NCBI GenBank assembly: GCA_964462595.1
Contig: CAYWXM010000060.1
Span: forward strand, 1-64,000
DNA length: 64,000 nt
Direction: 5' to 3'
Source: SURF-21 sp964462595
Lineage (GTDB): Bacteria; Actinomycetota; Geothermincolia; Geothermincolales; RBG-13-55-18
In this document: positions 33,806 through 43,386 of the stretch, piece by piece
Numbering within the stretch: the stretch's first letter is position 1
Layout: every line of letters starts with the position of its first letter
The notes under the pieces: generated by a model
Databases searched by the model: none
Told to the model about the DNA's origin: nothing
What the model saw: only the letters and a program-made list of their open reading frames with translations
Program-made: the position numbers and the translations under genes

Positions 33806-35743
33806 ATGGCGGAATACGAGGAATTGACAGCGTGTGAAACCACGCTGGAGATGCTGCAGAAAGCAAAGGAGGAGGGGCAGGAGACCGCCTTCGACCGCGT
33901 GCAGTATCAGAAGGGATGCGCCTTCGGAGAGGCAGGCACCTGCTGCCGTATCTGCAACATGGGTCCCTGCCGTATCAACCCCAAGAAACCCGACGAGAGC
34001 CGGGGGGTATGCGGGGCCAACGTCGATACCATCGTGGCGCGCAATTTCGCCCGCATGGTGGCCGGCGGGGCGTCAGCCCACTCCGATCACGGCCGCGCCG
34101 TCGCCGAGACGATGCTCATGACGCTCAAGGGAGAAGCGCAGGACTACGAGATCAAGGACCGTATAAAGCTTCTCGAGCTGGCCGGCGAACTGGATATCGA
34201 GATCGGCGAACGCGACATCAACGAGATCGCCCTGGAGGTGGCCGAGCGCTGCATGGCCATGTTCGGACAGCAGGAGGGCGAGCTGGCCATGGCGAAGAGG
34301 GCCCCCGAGAAGCGCAAGGAGATATGGCGCCAGCTGGGGATCTTCCCGCGCGGCATCGACCGCGAGATAGTCGAGATCATGCACCGCACCCATATAGGAG
34401 TCGACCAGCATTACGAGAACATCCTCATGGCCAGCGCCCGCGCCGCGCTGAGCGACGGCTGGGGAGGTTCCATGATCGGGACCGAACTTCAGGACATACT
34501 GTTCAACACCCCCACGCCCATAGAGTCCAGGATCGACCTCGGGGTGCTCGAGGAGGACATGGTAAACATCATCGTGCACGGGCACGAGCCCATCCTCTCG
34601 GAGATGATCGTGCTTGCCTCCAACCTGCCCGAGATGCAGGAGAAAGCCAAGAGCGTCGGCGCCACCGGCATCAACCTGGCGGGCATCTGCTGCACCGCCA
34701 ACGAGATCCTCATGCGGCACGGTATCCCGGTAGCCGGAAACGTGCTGCAGCAGGAGATGGCCCTCCTCACCGGCGCGGTGGAGGCCATGGTGGTTGACGT
34801 GCAGTGCATATACCAGGGGATAGGTCAGATAGCGAGCTGCATCCACAGCGACATCATCACCACGTCCCCCAAGGCCAAGATGCCTTACGCCAGGCATATC
34901 GAGTTCCACGAGGACCGCGCCCTGGAGATAGCCAAGGAGATCGTGTCCACGGCCATCGACAACTTCAAGAACCGTGGCAAGGTGTCCATACCCAAGAGGA
35001 ACGAGGCCCTCATAGCGGGCTTCGACCACGAGTACATCAACTACATGTTGGGCGGGAAGTTCCGCGCCTCTTACCGTCCCCTCAACGACGCTGTCATAGA
35101 CGGCCGCATACGCGGCGTGGTGGGAGTGGTCGGGTGCAACAACCCCCGCGTCAAGCACGACGACATCCACATCAAGGTGACCCGGGACCTCATCGCCAAC
35201 GGTTGCCTGGTGGTCATGACCGGGTGCGCCGCCCAGTCCGCCGCCAAGGCAGGGCTCATGCTGCCCGAGGTGGCCCGAGAGGTCTGTCCGCAGGGGCTGT
35301 GGGAGGTATGCGAGGCGGTAGGCATGCCGCCGGTACTGCATGCCGGCTCCTGCGTGGACAACAGCCGCATCCTCATATCCCTTACCGCGATGGTCAACGA
35401 GGGCGGACTCGGCGACGATATCAGCGACCTCCCCGCCGCCGGCTGCGCGCCGGAGTGGATGAGCGAGAAAGCCATATCCATCGGGGAGTACTTCGTGGCC
35501 TCGGGGGTCACCACCGTGTTCGGCGTCAGCTGGCCCACCACGGGGAGCAAGAACGTGACCGACTTCCTGTTCGAGAAGTACAAGGACACCCTCAAGAGCA
35601 GCTGGGCTTTCGAACGCGACCCCGAAAAGATGGTCGGAATGATCCTCAACATCATCGATAACAAGCGCGAGGCCCTGGGTATCTCGGCCAAGCGTGAGAG
35701 GGTGCTATACGACATGGCTATGAGGAGGGAGTTGGAGATCTAA
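33806..35743 (+). CDS. acsA: CO dehydrogenase catalytic subunit
   Basis: The Ni-Fe CO dehydrogenase converts CO2 to CO for acetyl-CoA synthase. The 645-residue product starts with B/D-cluster Cys motifs (CAFGEAGTCCRICNMGPCRI, about residues 37-56) and has later C-cluster ligands: His in HGHEPILSE, Cys in GICCTANEIL, GCNNPR and GCAAQSA, and the C-terminal CAPEWMSEKA. This is the CooS/AcsA type, not archaeal CdhA. It starts in AGGAGGGAT-led sequence and ends in a TAATG overlap with acsB, so translation is coupled. Confidence 0.97.
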   Translation: MAEYEELTACETTLEMLQKAKEEGQETAFDRVQYQKGCAFGEAGTCCRICNMGPCRINPKKPDESRGVCGANVDTIVARNFARMVAGGASAHSDHGRAVAETMLMTLKGEAQDYEIKDRIKLLELAGELDIEIGERDINEIALEVAERCMAMFGQQEGELAMAKRAPEKRKEIWRQLGIFPRGIDREIVEIMHRTHIGVDQHYENILMASARAALSDGWGGSMIGTELQDILFNTPTPIESRIDLGVLEEDMVNIIVHGHEPILSEMIVLASNLPEMQEKAKSVGATGINLAGICCTANEILMRHGIPVAGNVLQQEMALLTGAVEAMVVDVQCIYQGIGQIASCIHSDIITTSPKAKMPYARHIEFHEDRALEIAKEIVSTAIDNFKNRGKVSIPKRNEALIAGFDHEYINYMLGGKFRASYRPLNDAVIDGRIRGVVGVVGCNNPRVKHDDIHIKVTRDLIANGCLVVMTGCAAQSAAKAGLMLPEVAREVCPQGLWEVCEAVGMPPVLHAGSCVDNSRILISLTAMVNEGGLGDDISDLPAAGCAPEWMSEKAISIGEYFVASGVTTVFGVSWPTTGSKNVTDFLFEKYKDTLKSSWAFERDPEKMVGMILNIIDNKREALGISAKRERVLYDMAMRRELEI

Positions 35744-37929
35744 TGAGTAGGATAATCGCAACCGCAGCTATAAAAGGGGCCCACAAGGAGTTAGCCGAGG
35801 CCGAACGCTTGTTCAACGAGACGGCCGAGGCGGCCGGCGCCACCGCCGCGGTGGAGTTCCCCAACACGGGCTACTACCTGCCCATCATCTACGCTCTCAC
35901 CGGGCATAAGATAGAGAAGGTAGAGGACATGGCCGAGACCCTGAGACTGGCCAAGGAGCTCATGCCGCCGGTGCCCAGGCAGAACCACTGGGTGCCCTAT
36001 CTGGGGCACACGCTGGACGCGGGCGTCGCCACCCTCTTCGCGGGGGAGATTATCGAGGGCTGCAAGTACGTCACCAGCCCGCCCGTGGACGATATGTGGC
36101 TCGGCGCCGCGGACGACGTGATCATGCGCGAGCGCGGCGTGGAGTTCGTGGACGGGACAGCCCCCGGTTTCTGTGCCCTTACCGGCATAGCCTCGAACTC
36201 GGAGATGGCGGACAAGATAGTGGTGGAGCTGCTGCAGAAGAACCTGTACGTATGGATGTCAGGTCATATCGAGGGCAGGACCATCACCGAACAGCTCATG
36301 GAGGCTGACCGCCAGCTGGGATGGGACACGCGCATCGTGCCCTACGGCAAGGAGATGAGTTCGGCGGTGTATTCGCTCGGGTTCGCGGCCAGGGCGGCCA
36401 TGTCCTTCGGCGGCGCCAAGCCGGGCGACTTCAACAAGGTGCTGCGTTACAACAAGAACCGCATATTCGCCTTCGTGCTGGCGCTCGATTACGTTGACGA
36501 GCAGAAATACGCCTACGCGGCGGGGGCCATAAACTACGGCTTCCCCACCATCGCCAGCTCCAAGATCCCGGAGATCCTCCCCACCGGCGTGTGCACCTAC
36601 GAGCACGTGGTCTCGGATATCCCCGAGGAGGAGATCGTGCAGAAGTGCGTCGAGGTGAGGGGGCTCAAGATCCAGATCGCCGAGATCCCCATACCCATGG
36701 CCTATGGGCCCGCTTTCGAGGGCGAGGTGATCCGCAAGGACGACATGTACATACAGTTCGGCGGGAATATCACCCCCGCGTTCGAGTACGTGACGATGAA
36801 AGAGATAAGCGAGATCGACGACCACGATATACAGGTAGTGGGGCCGGAGATCGACGACGTCAACGAGGGCGACGCCCTTCCCCTGGGCATCGTGGTGGAA
36901 GTGGCCGGGCGCAAGATGCAGGAGGACTTCGAGTCCATCCTGGAGCGCCAGATACACCACCTCATCAACGGCGCCGAGGGCATCTGGCACATGGGCCAGC
37001 GCGACATCGTGTGGACGCGCATCAGCAAGAAGGCCCAGGCCAAGGGGTTCAAGATCTACCATTACGGCGAGATCATCCACGCCAAGCTCATCAACGACTT
37101 CCCCTCCATCGTGGACAAGGTGAAGGTGACCATCTACACCAACATCGAGGACGTGGAGAAATGGGAGGCGACGGCCCGCCATTCCTACCGCTACCGCGAC
37201 GAGAAGACGGCCGGTATGACCGACGATTCCGTGGACACCTTCTACTCCTGCACCCTGTGCCAGTCCTTCGCCCCCACCCACGTATGCATCATCTCGCCCC
37301 AGAGGCTGGGGCTGTGCGGAGCGTACAACTGGTTGGACGGCAAAGCGGCGTACGAGATCGATCCCACCGGGCCCAACCAGCCGGTGAAGAAGGGAGACTG
37401 CGTCGACGAGACCAGGGGCTCGTGGCCGGCCGTTGACGAGTTCGTGAAGACGAATTCCGGGGGCAGCGTGGAATCGGTGTACCTGTACACCATGATGGAG
37501 AACCCCATGACCTCTTGCGGGTGCTTCGAGTGCATCGTGGCCTTCCTGCCCATATGCAACGGGGTGATGATCGTCAACCGCGAGCACACCGGCATGACCC
37601 CCTGCGGCATGACCTTCTCCACTCTGGCCAACACGGTGGGGGGCGGCAACGTGACCCCCGGCTTTATCGGCATCGGGAAGGTCTATATAACCTCGAAGAA
37701 GTTCATCTCGGCGGACGGAGGCTTCAAGCGCATAGTGTGGATGCCCAAGGAGCTCAAGGAGATGCTTTCCGAGCAGCTCGCCGCTCGCTGTGAGGACGAC
37801 GACGTGGCCGACCCCGACTTTATCAGCAAGGTCGCCGACGAGGAAGTGGGCCTTACGGAGGAGGAGATCCTCCCCTTCCTGGAGGAGAAGGGGCATCCCG
37901 CCCTGGCCATGGAGCCGATGCTGACGTAA
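35743..37929 (+). CDS. acsB: Acetyl-CoA synthase (ACDS beta, full length)
   Basis: AcsB joins CO, the corrinoid-bound methyl group and CoA to acetyl-CoA on the A-cluster. The 728 residues match Moorella-type enzymes, including the N-terminal domain that docks on CO dehydrogenase and is missing in archaeal CdhC. A-cluster Cys are in CTLCQSFAPTHVC (about residues 504-516) with a fourth in GLCGAYNW, and the Ni-site C-G-C in TSCGCFECIV (near 591). Its ATG overlaps the acsA stop. A stable hairpin follows it. Confidence 0.97.
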   Translation: MSRIIATAAIKGAHKELAEAERLFNETAEAAGATAAVEFPNTGYYLPIIYALTGHKIEKVEDMAETLRLAKELMPPVPRQNHWVPYLGHTLDAGVATLFAGEIIEGCKYVTSPPVDDMWLGAADDVIMRERGVEFVDGTAPGFCALTGIASNSEMADKIVVELLQKNLYVWMSGHIEGRTITEQLMEADRQLGWDTRIVPYGKEMSSAVYSLGFAARAAMSFGGAKPGDFNKVLRYNKNRIFAFVLALDYVDEQKYAYAAGAINYGFPTIASSKIPEILPTGVCTYEHVVSDIPEEEIVQKCVEVRGLKIQIAEIPIPMAYGPAFEGEVIRKDDMYIQFGGNITPAFEYVTMKEISEIDDHDIQVVGPEIDDVNEGDALPLGIVVEVAGRKMQEDFESILERQIHHLINGAEGIWHMGQRDIVWTRISKKAQAKGFKIYHYGEIIHAKLINDFPSIVDKVKVTIYTNIEDVEKWEATARHSYRYRDEKTAGMTDDSVDTFYSCTLCQSFAPTHVCIISPQRLGLCGAYNWLDGKAAYEIDPTGPNQPVKKGDCVDETRGSWPAVDEFVKTNSGGSVESVYLYTMMENPMTSCGCFECIVAFLPICNGVMIVNREHTGMTPCGMTFSTLANTVGGGNVTPGFIGIGKVYITSKKFISADGGFKRIVWMPKELKEMLSEQLAARCEDDDVADPDFISKVADEEVGLTEEEILPFLEEKGHPALAMEPMLT

Positions 37930-37939
37930 GTGGAGCCAA

Positions 37940-37967
37940 GAGGAGGGGGACCTCGGCCCCCCTCCTC
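37940..37967 (+). terminator. GC-rich hairpin between acsB and acsC
   Basis: GAGGAGGGGG (37940-37949) pairs with CCCCCTCCTC (37958-37967) across a short loop and is followed by GTTTAAAG. The weak T-run suggests partial termination or 3' stabilisation, which could set acsB above acsC in expression. Confidence 0.55.
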
Positions 37968-38020
37968 GTTTAAAGATAACGTGGTGGGAAAACCGCTGAT
38001 CTAGTAGGAAGGAGCTTGTG

Positions 38021-39370
38021 ATGGGACTTTCGGGCTTGGATATCTTCAAAAAGCTACCCAAGACCAACTGTAAAGAATGCGGCTTCCCGACCTGCCTCGC
38101 CTTCGCCATGAAGCTGGCGGCGGGACAGGCATCGCTCGACCTGTGTCCATACGTTACGGACGAAGTGAGAGCGGAGCTGGCGGAGGCCAGCGCCCCGCCC
38201 ATCCGCGGGGTTACGGTGGGAACTGGGGACGAGGCCTTCAAGGTAGGCGAGGAGCTGGTGCTCTTCCGCCACGAGAAGACCTTCTTCAACCCCGCAGTCT
38301 TGGGTGTCTTGATAAGCGATGACATGGACGACGCCAAGGTAGACGAACTGGTAAAACAGGTAAACGAGTGCGAGCACGAGCGTGTCGGCGTGATGATGAA
38401 AGTAGGGACCATTGCGCTGAAGGCCGCCTCGGGCGACGCGGGCAAGTTCAAGGCCCTGGTGGAGAAGGTAAAGGGCATGACCAAGAAGCCCCTCATCCTC
38501 ATGTCCGAGGACGTGGAGGTAATGAAGGCGGGGGTGGAGGCCGCGGCGGACTTGCGTCCGTTGCTTCATGCCGCCACCGAGGGCAATGCCGATGCCATGG
38601 GAGAGTTGGCCAAGGAAAAGGACCTCCCCCTGGTGGTCAAGTCAGAGGACCTGGAGAAGCTCTCGGAGCTTTCCGAGAAGCTGACCGGCATGGGGGTGAA
38701 GGATCTCATTCTCGACCCCTCCCCGCGCCTCCCGCGCGAGACCTTCAAGGACCTGGTGTCCTTGAGGCGCTCCGCCTTGAACGACAAGTACGCTCCCTTC
38801 GGCTTCTCGACCATCACTTTCACCTGCGAGGAAACGGATGACGAGCTCTACGAGACGGCCCTGGCCAGCATGTACATCTGCAAGTACGGCGGCATAGTTA
38901 TCATGTCCCACGCCGAACAGTGGAGGATGTATCCCCTGCTGGTGCTGATACTGAACATCTTCACGGATCCCCAGCGCCCCATGGCAGTGGATGCCAAGTT
39001 CTACGAGATCGGCACGCCGGACGAGATGAGCCCGGTTATCATAACCACGAACTTCTCCCTCACCTACTTCATCGTCTCCGGCGAGATCGAGGGAAGCAGG
39101 ATCCCGGCCTGGCTGGGTGTCGTGGACGTGGACGGCCAGTCCGTGCTCACCGCCTGGGCGGCGGGCAAGTTCGTGCCCGAAGTGATAGCGAAGTTCGTCA
39201 ACACCTCGGGAATAGCGGACAAGGTCAAGCACCGCAAGCTGATCATCCCCGGCTACGTGGCCCAGATCTCGGGCGAGCTGGAGGAGGAACTGCCCGATTG
39301 GGAGATAGTCATCGGCACCAGGGAGGCGGCGGACCTGCCGGCTTTCCTGCGTCAGTTCTCGACCTCCTAG
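38021..39370 (+). CDS. acsC: Corrinoid Fe-S protein large subunit (ACDS gamma)
   Basis: AcsC carries the [4Fe-4S] cluster and, with AcsD, the corrinoid. The 449-residue product begins with the cluster motif TNCKECGFPTCLAFAMKLA and CPYV (C-x2-C-x4-C-x16-C, about residues 17-42), then a TIM-barrel and C-terminal corrinoid-binding domain (GVVDVDGQSVLTAWAAGKF). A GTG at 38018 precedes the ATG at 38021; the AAGGAG site fits the ATG. Confidence 0.95.
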   Translation: MGLSGLDIFKKLPKTNCKECGFPTCLAFAMKLAAGQASLDLCPYVTDEVRAELAEASAPPIRGVTVGTGDEAFKVGEELVLFRHEKTFFNPAVLGVLISDDMDDAKVDELVKQVNECEHERVGVMMKVGTIALKAASGDAGKFKALVEKVKGMTKKPLILMSEDVEVMKAGVEAAADLRPLLHAATEGNADAMGELAKEKDLPLVVKSEDLEKLSELSEKLTGMGVKDLILDPSPRLPRETFKDLVSLRRSALNDKYAPFGFSTITFTCEETDDELYETALASMYICKYGGIVIMSHAEQWRMYPLLVLILNIFTDPQRPMAVDAKFYEIGTPDEMSPVIITTNFSLTYFIVSGEIEGSRIPAWLGVVDVDGQSVLTAWAAGKFVPEVIAKFVNTSGIADKVKHRKLIIPGYVAQISGELEEELPDWEIVIGTREAADLPAFLRQFSTS

Positions 39371-39481
39371 GCGGCACGATAAAGCGAGCGGCGGCCGGTT
39401 TCATAAAAGCCGCATCTGAAGACCGACCGGCGCTGTATGATGATGCGGCAACGATTACAGTATAGAGGAGGAACGCAAGAG

Positions 39482-40150
39482 ATGATCATCACCACATCGA
39501 AACCCTTCGAGGAGGTATTGAAACAACTCGAGGGGGAGGACAAGGTGTTCATAGTCGGGTGTGGCTTGTGCGCCACCGACTGCGAGACGGGCGGCGAGCC
39601 GCAGGTTGCCGAGATGAAGGCCAGGCTCGAGGCCGAGGGCAAGATGGTGACCGGGACCATCGTCTTCGACGAGGTATGTCACGAGCTCAACACCAAGCGT
39701 AAGTTCCGGGAGAACAAGGAGGCGGTGGAGGCCGCTGATAGTTACGTGGTCATGGCGTGTGGCGCCGGCACCCAGTCAGTGCGCGAGTGCACGGAAAAGG
39801 CAGTGCACTCCGCCAACAACACCGTCTTTCTGGGCAATATCCAGAGACACGGGCAGTTCGTGGAGAAGTGCTCCCTGTGCGGTGACTGCGTGCTGGAGGA
39901 TTTCGGGGCCATCTGCCCGGTGACCCGCTGCCACAAGGGTATCCTCAACGGGCCCTGCGGCGGCACCGACGACGGCAAGTGCGAGACGGACAAGGAAAAG
40001 GACTGCGCCTGGACCTTGATCTACAACCAGCTGGAGAAGATGGGCAAGCTCGACCGCTTCAAGCGCATATACGGCCTCAAGAACTGGCAGGCCAGCATGA
40101 AGCCGGGAAGGGTCATGTTCGAGAGGAAGGGCAAGGAGGTGGGCGAGTAA
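39482..40150 (+). CDS. metV: Methylene-THF reductase partner protein MetV
   Basis: MetV is the Zn/Fe-S subunit that partners MetF in acetogenic methylene-THF reductases. The 222-residue product has Cys in VGCGLCATDCETGG (about residues 21-34) and a C-terminal cluster CSLCGDCVLEDFGAICPVTRC plus GPCGG (about 133-165). It lies one base before metF. ATG 39482 is used with GGAGGAAC upstream. No HdrA, RnfC2 or other electron-transfer subunit is beside it. Confidence 0.9.
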   Translation: MIITTSKPFEEVLKQLEGEDKVFIVGCGLCATDCETGGEPQVAEMKARLEAEGKMVTGTIVFDEVCHELNTKRKFRENKEAVEAADSYVVMACGAGTQSVRECTEKAVHSANNTVFLGNIQRHGQFVEKCSLCGDCVLEDFGAICPVTRCHKGILNGPCGGTDDGKCETDKEKDCAWTLIYNQLEKMGKLDRFKRIYGLKNWQASMKPGRVMFERKGKEVGE

Positions 40151-40151
40151 G

Positions 40152-41081
40152 ATGACGTTACTTATTGACAAGCACCTCAAGCCCGGTATCCAGGAGATAC
40201 TGGAATCCGGCACCTTCCTGGTCACGGGAGAGATCGGACCCCCCAAGGGGACGGACATCGACGAGATGATCGGGCATATCGACCTGCTCAAGGACAAGGT
40301 GCACGCCATGAACATCACGGACAACCAGTCCTCGGTGATGCGCTATCCCTCCCTGGGCACGGCCCTGATCATCAAGGAACACGGCGGTGAGCCCAACCTG
40401 CAGGTGACCTGCCGCGACCGCAACCGCCTGGCCATCGAGGCGGACCTGCTGTTCGCATATACCCGCGGTATCCGCAGCGTGCTATGCCTCACCGGCGACT
40501 CCATCCCGGTAGGTGACCACAAGGAAGCCAAGGCGGTCTTCGATTGCGAGAGCGTGCAACTCCTGCAGATGATCGGCAACATGGAAGAGGGCAAGGACTC
40601 CGGCGGAAACGAGATGAAGGGCGGCGTGGAGTTCTACAAGGGCGCTATCGTCACTCCGGAAGCACACCCCATAGAGCCCCAGATGCTCAAGTTCGAGAAG
40701 AAGATCGAGGCGGGGGCGCAATGGTTCCAGACCCAGGCCGTCTACGACATGGATAACTTCAAGCGCTTCATGGAACAGGCCCGCAAGATCAGCGACAAGG
40801 TGAAGATATGCGCGGGGCTCGTTCTCCTTACCAGCATGGGAGCCATAAGGTACATGAACGCCAACGTCCCCGGCGTCTTCGTTCCGGATAACCTGGTGCA
40901 GGAGATGACGGACGCGCCCAAGGGCGAGGCTCTCAATACGGGGATCAGGATCATGGCCCGCCAGATACGCCAGTGCATCGACGAGGAGCTCTGCGACGGC
41001 GTGCATATCATGGCTATCGGAAAAGAGGGCGCGGTGCCGCAGATCCTCGACGAGGCCGGCGTGGACATCTCCAAGATGTAG
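40152..41081 (+). CDS. metF: Methylene-tetrahydrofolate reductase
   Basis: MetF reduces methylene-THF to methyl-THF, the last folate step before AcsE. The 309-residue product is a TIM-barrel flavoprotein, recognised by VTGEIGPPKGTD (near residue 25), MNITDNQSSVMRYPSLGTA, QVTCRDRNRLAIEADLLFA, LCLTGDSIPVGDH and GAQWFQTQAVYD (near 189). The last Glu/Asp and Gln residues of this set are conserved in the family. It follows metV by one base. Confidence 0.95.
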   Translation: MTLLIDKHLKPGIQEILESGTFLVTGEIGPPKGTDIDEMIGHIDLLKDKVHAMNITDNQSSVMRYPSLGTALIIKEHGGEPNLQVTCRDRNRLAIEADLLFAYTRGIRSVLCLTGDSIPVGDHKEAKAVFDCESVQLLQMIGNMEEGKDSGGNEMKGGVEFYKGAIVTPEAHPIEPQMLKFEKKIEAGAQWFQTQAVYDMDNFKRFMEQARKISDKVKICAGLVLLTSMGAIRYMNANVPGVFVPDNLVQEMTDAPKGEALNTGIRIMARQIRQCIDEELCDGVHIMAIGKEGAVPQILDEAGVDISKM

Positions 41082-41129
41082 CATGGGTCTTACGATCCGA
41101 AATTGGTCCGAGGTAAAGGAAACACGCAG

Positions 41130-41221
41130 ACGTATTCGTGCCAGGCCTGCACGTTGGGAAGCGTGGAGGCGCTGGCACCGTCGCGTCACCCTTCGGGTGC
41201 CGCTGTCGCTTACGCGATGCA
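41130..41221 (+). repeat. Dispersed intergenic repeat, copy B
   Basis: It starts ACGTATTCGTGCCAGGCC and ends TCGCTTACGCGATGCA, with a hairpin GGCACC...GGGTGCC (41174-41201) between. The 16-base 3' end is identical to copy C at 62298-62391. It lies in the 270-base gap between metF and the methionine synthase gene. Confidence 0.7.
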
Positions 41222-41351
41222 AACCACATTGGTGATTGCACAGGCGCGTGGGTTATGGGTCGGGGCATGAGTGCGCAGACGTGCGATCTGTGGATCGAGG
41301 CGTAGTTGAGTAAACGGGCGGGTTATGGATAGAGGCGTTGGGTGGTAGGTA

Positions 41352-42386
41352 ATGGGAAATTGGGAACCGGCCATGATGGCCTCGGCCATAGGCAGCCTTC
41401 CGCACCTTGACCCGGAAGAAGCCTGCGAGGTGACGCTCGAATACCTCGAGGAGGCCCCGACGTGGCCCCAATTGCCGCGGCGGGATTTTCGCGAGAATAT
41501 GTATGCCCAGTTCAGCGAGGGTTTTCCCGGTGTCGTGGTGGATATGGAGAGACGCAAGGTATTTTGCGATACCTCGGTCGATCTCCTGCCGCAGATAGAG
41601 GGCGTTTACCGGGCTTACCTGGAGGGCGATCATTCCAGCATGTCGGTGGGGATAGATTACGCCGCCGGGCTGCATGCCTTCGCGGAGAGAGTAAAGAAGG
41701 AGGGTAAGGTATATCCCATCCTCAAAGGGCAGGTCACCGGGCCCATTAGCTTTGGTTTAACGGTCATGGATGAGAACAACCGGCCTATCCTTTATAACGA
41801 CGAGCTGGCCGATGCCATGGTGAAACTGCTCAATCTCAAGGCGAGATGGATGGAGGAGTTCCTGCGGCAGACCGGCGCGGCCGAAGAGGTCCTTATATTC
41901 TTTGATGAACCATACCTGGTTTCGGTGGGCTCGGCCCTGGTGAGCGTAAGCGAGGATCGTGTGCTGGACTCGCTGCGTCTATGCGCGGAGGGATTGACCT
42001 GCCTGACGGGGACACATTGCTGCGGCAACACGGATTGGTCCCTGCTTTTCAAGACGGGCCTCCAGGTGGTGAACTTCGATGCTTTCCTTTATATGGACAG
42101 CATGGCCCTGTATCCCGCGGAACTGGCGGATTTCCTGCAGCGGGGCGGGGTCCTGGCATGGGGACTGGTGGTGAACAAGCCGGAAGTGGAGGGCGAGAGC
42201 GTGGACAGCCTGGCCCGACGTTTTGAAGAGGGCGTTGACCTGCTGGTATCGAGGGGAGTGCCCAGGGACCTTATCATGGAAAGGGCGATGATCACCCCCT
42301 CGTGCGGCCTGGAAGGCGTATCGCCGTCTCAGGCGGAGAGGGCATATATGCTGACCGCCGAGCTTTCGCGCCGCCTGCGGGGCTGA
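41352..42386 (+). CDS. Core-MetE methionine synthase (MesB-like)
   Basis: The 344-residue product matches the C-terminal catalytic barrel of cobalamin-independent methionine synthase without the N-terminal folate-binding half. Zinc-ligand residues are seen: His and Cys in TGTHCCGNTDW (about residues 220-230) and Cys in ITPSCGLEG (near 317). Core-MetE proteins of the Mes families take methyl groups from corrinoid proteins; the MesB type uses methyl-CoFeSP of the Wood-Ljungdahl pathway. Its position between metF and acsE fits that donor (AcsCD). Donor is inference. A uroporphyrinogen-decarboxylase-like methyltransferase is the alternative. Confidence 0.75.
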   Translation: MGNWEPAMMASAIGSLPHLDPEEACEVTLEYLEEAPTWPQLPRRDFRENMYAQFSEGFPGVVVDMERRKVFCDTSVDLLPQIEGVYRAYLEGDHSSMSVGIDYAAGLHAFAERVKKEGKVYPILKGQVTGPISFGLTVMDENNRPILYNDELADAMVKLLNLKARWMEEFLRQTGAAEEVLIFFDEPYLVSVGSALVSVSEDRVLDSLRLCAEGLTCLTGTHCCGNTDWSLLFKTGLQVVNFDAFLYMDSMALYPAELADFLQRGGVLAWGLVVNKPEVEGESVDSLARRFEEGVDLLVSRGVPRDLIMERAMITPSCGLEGVSPSQAERAYMLTAELSRRLRG

Positions 42387-42417
42387 GGATGCGTTGGAAT
42401 TGAGCTGTGGAGGAAGC

Positions 42418-43386
42418 TTGGATAAAGGGGACCGCTTGCCACAAGGGGAACGGGAAAGGCATTACGACCAGCGCCTGCCGCGCTGGCTGCACCGACCCAT
42501 TCATGCCGGGAGGAACATGCGCGAGGTAGACAGCATACTGCGCAGCCTCGAGCTCCATACCGTCTGTGAGAGCGCGAAATGCCCCAACCGCATGGAATGT
42601 TTCTCCTCCCGCACCGCAACCTTCATGCTCCTGGGCGAGGTCTGCACGCGCAACTGTTCGTTCTGTTCGGTGGCCAAGGGCGTGCCCAGGGATGTGGATG
42701 CCGGAGAGCCGAAGAGGGTGGCCGAAGCCGCGGTTTCCCTGGGCCTGCAGCACGTGGTCATGACCAGCGTGACGCGGGACGATCTCGAGGACGGCGGAGC
42801 GGGCCATTTCGCGGCAGCCATCCGTGCCATAAGAAAACACCTGCCGCTTGCTTCGGTGGAGGTACTGACCCCCGATTTTAAAGGAGGCCTGGATGCGCTA
42901 CGCGTGGTCCTCTCCGAGAAGCCGGATGTGTTCAATCACAACCTCGAGACGGTGGAGGAGCTTTACCCCGGTGTGCGTCCGCAGGCAGACTACGCCAGGT
43001 CTCTCGAGCTGTTGAGGGTTGCCGGCGATATCTGCCCCGACGTCAGCATCAAGAGCGGCATCATGGTCGGCCTGGGTGAAACCCGCGCCCAGCTCGTGAG
43101 GCTTTTCCGCGACCTGTCGGAGGCGGGTTGTGATATGCTCACCATCGGGCAGTATCTGCGGCCGTCGAAACAGCAGATGAAGGTCGTGAGGTTCCTTCCC
43201 CCGCACGAATTCGATGAGCTGGCCGGGGAGGCGGAGGAGGCCGGCATCCCGCTGGTGGCCTCGGCGCCTTTCGTGCGCAGTTCCTACCGGGCGAAGGAGC
43301 TTTTGTATAGGAGGGAAAAACAGTGGGCCGCACGGGCGGCCGCAGGCTTAACCAAGGAGGAGGAACGATATGCTGATCATCGGTGA
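42418..43386 (+). CDS. lipA: Lipoyl synthase
   Basis: LipA is a radical SAM enzyme that inserts two sulfurs into protein-bound octanoate. The 322-residue product has the auxiliary cluster motif CESAKCPNRMEC (about residues 47-58) and the radical SAM motif CTRNCSFC (about 76-83), a family pattern that is clear, plus the C-terminal SSYRAKE containing the cluster Ser. TTG at 42418 is preferred because GTGGAGGAAGC is immediately upstream; TTG at 42394 is the alternative. It overlaps acsE by 17 bases. No lipoyl-accepting protein is in the window; glycine cleavage GcvH is the most likely client in such anaerobes. Confidence 0.93.
   Translation: MDKGDRLPQGERERHYDQRLPRWLHRPIHAGRNMREVDSILRSLELHTVCESAKCPNRMECFSSRTATFMLLGEVCTRNCSFCSVAKGVPRDVDAGEPKRVAEAAVSLGLQHVVMTSVTRDDLEDGGAGHFAAAIRAIRKHLPLASVEVLTPDFKGGLDALRVVLSEKPDVFNHNLETVEELYPGVRPQADYARSLELLRVAGDICPDVSIKSGIMVGLGETRAQLVRLFRDLSEAGCDMLTIGQYLRPSKQQMKVVRFLPPHEFDELAGEAEEAGIPLVASAPFVRSSYRAKELLYRREKQWAARAAAGLTKEEERYADHR

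Noticed and set aside
36259..38502. Long minus-strand open frame of about 747 codons opposite acsB
   Set aside because: It lies antisense to a certain acsB gene, and its translation is His/Asp/Gly-rich with no motif. High GC content creates such frames.
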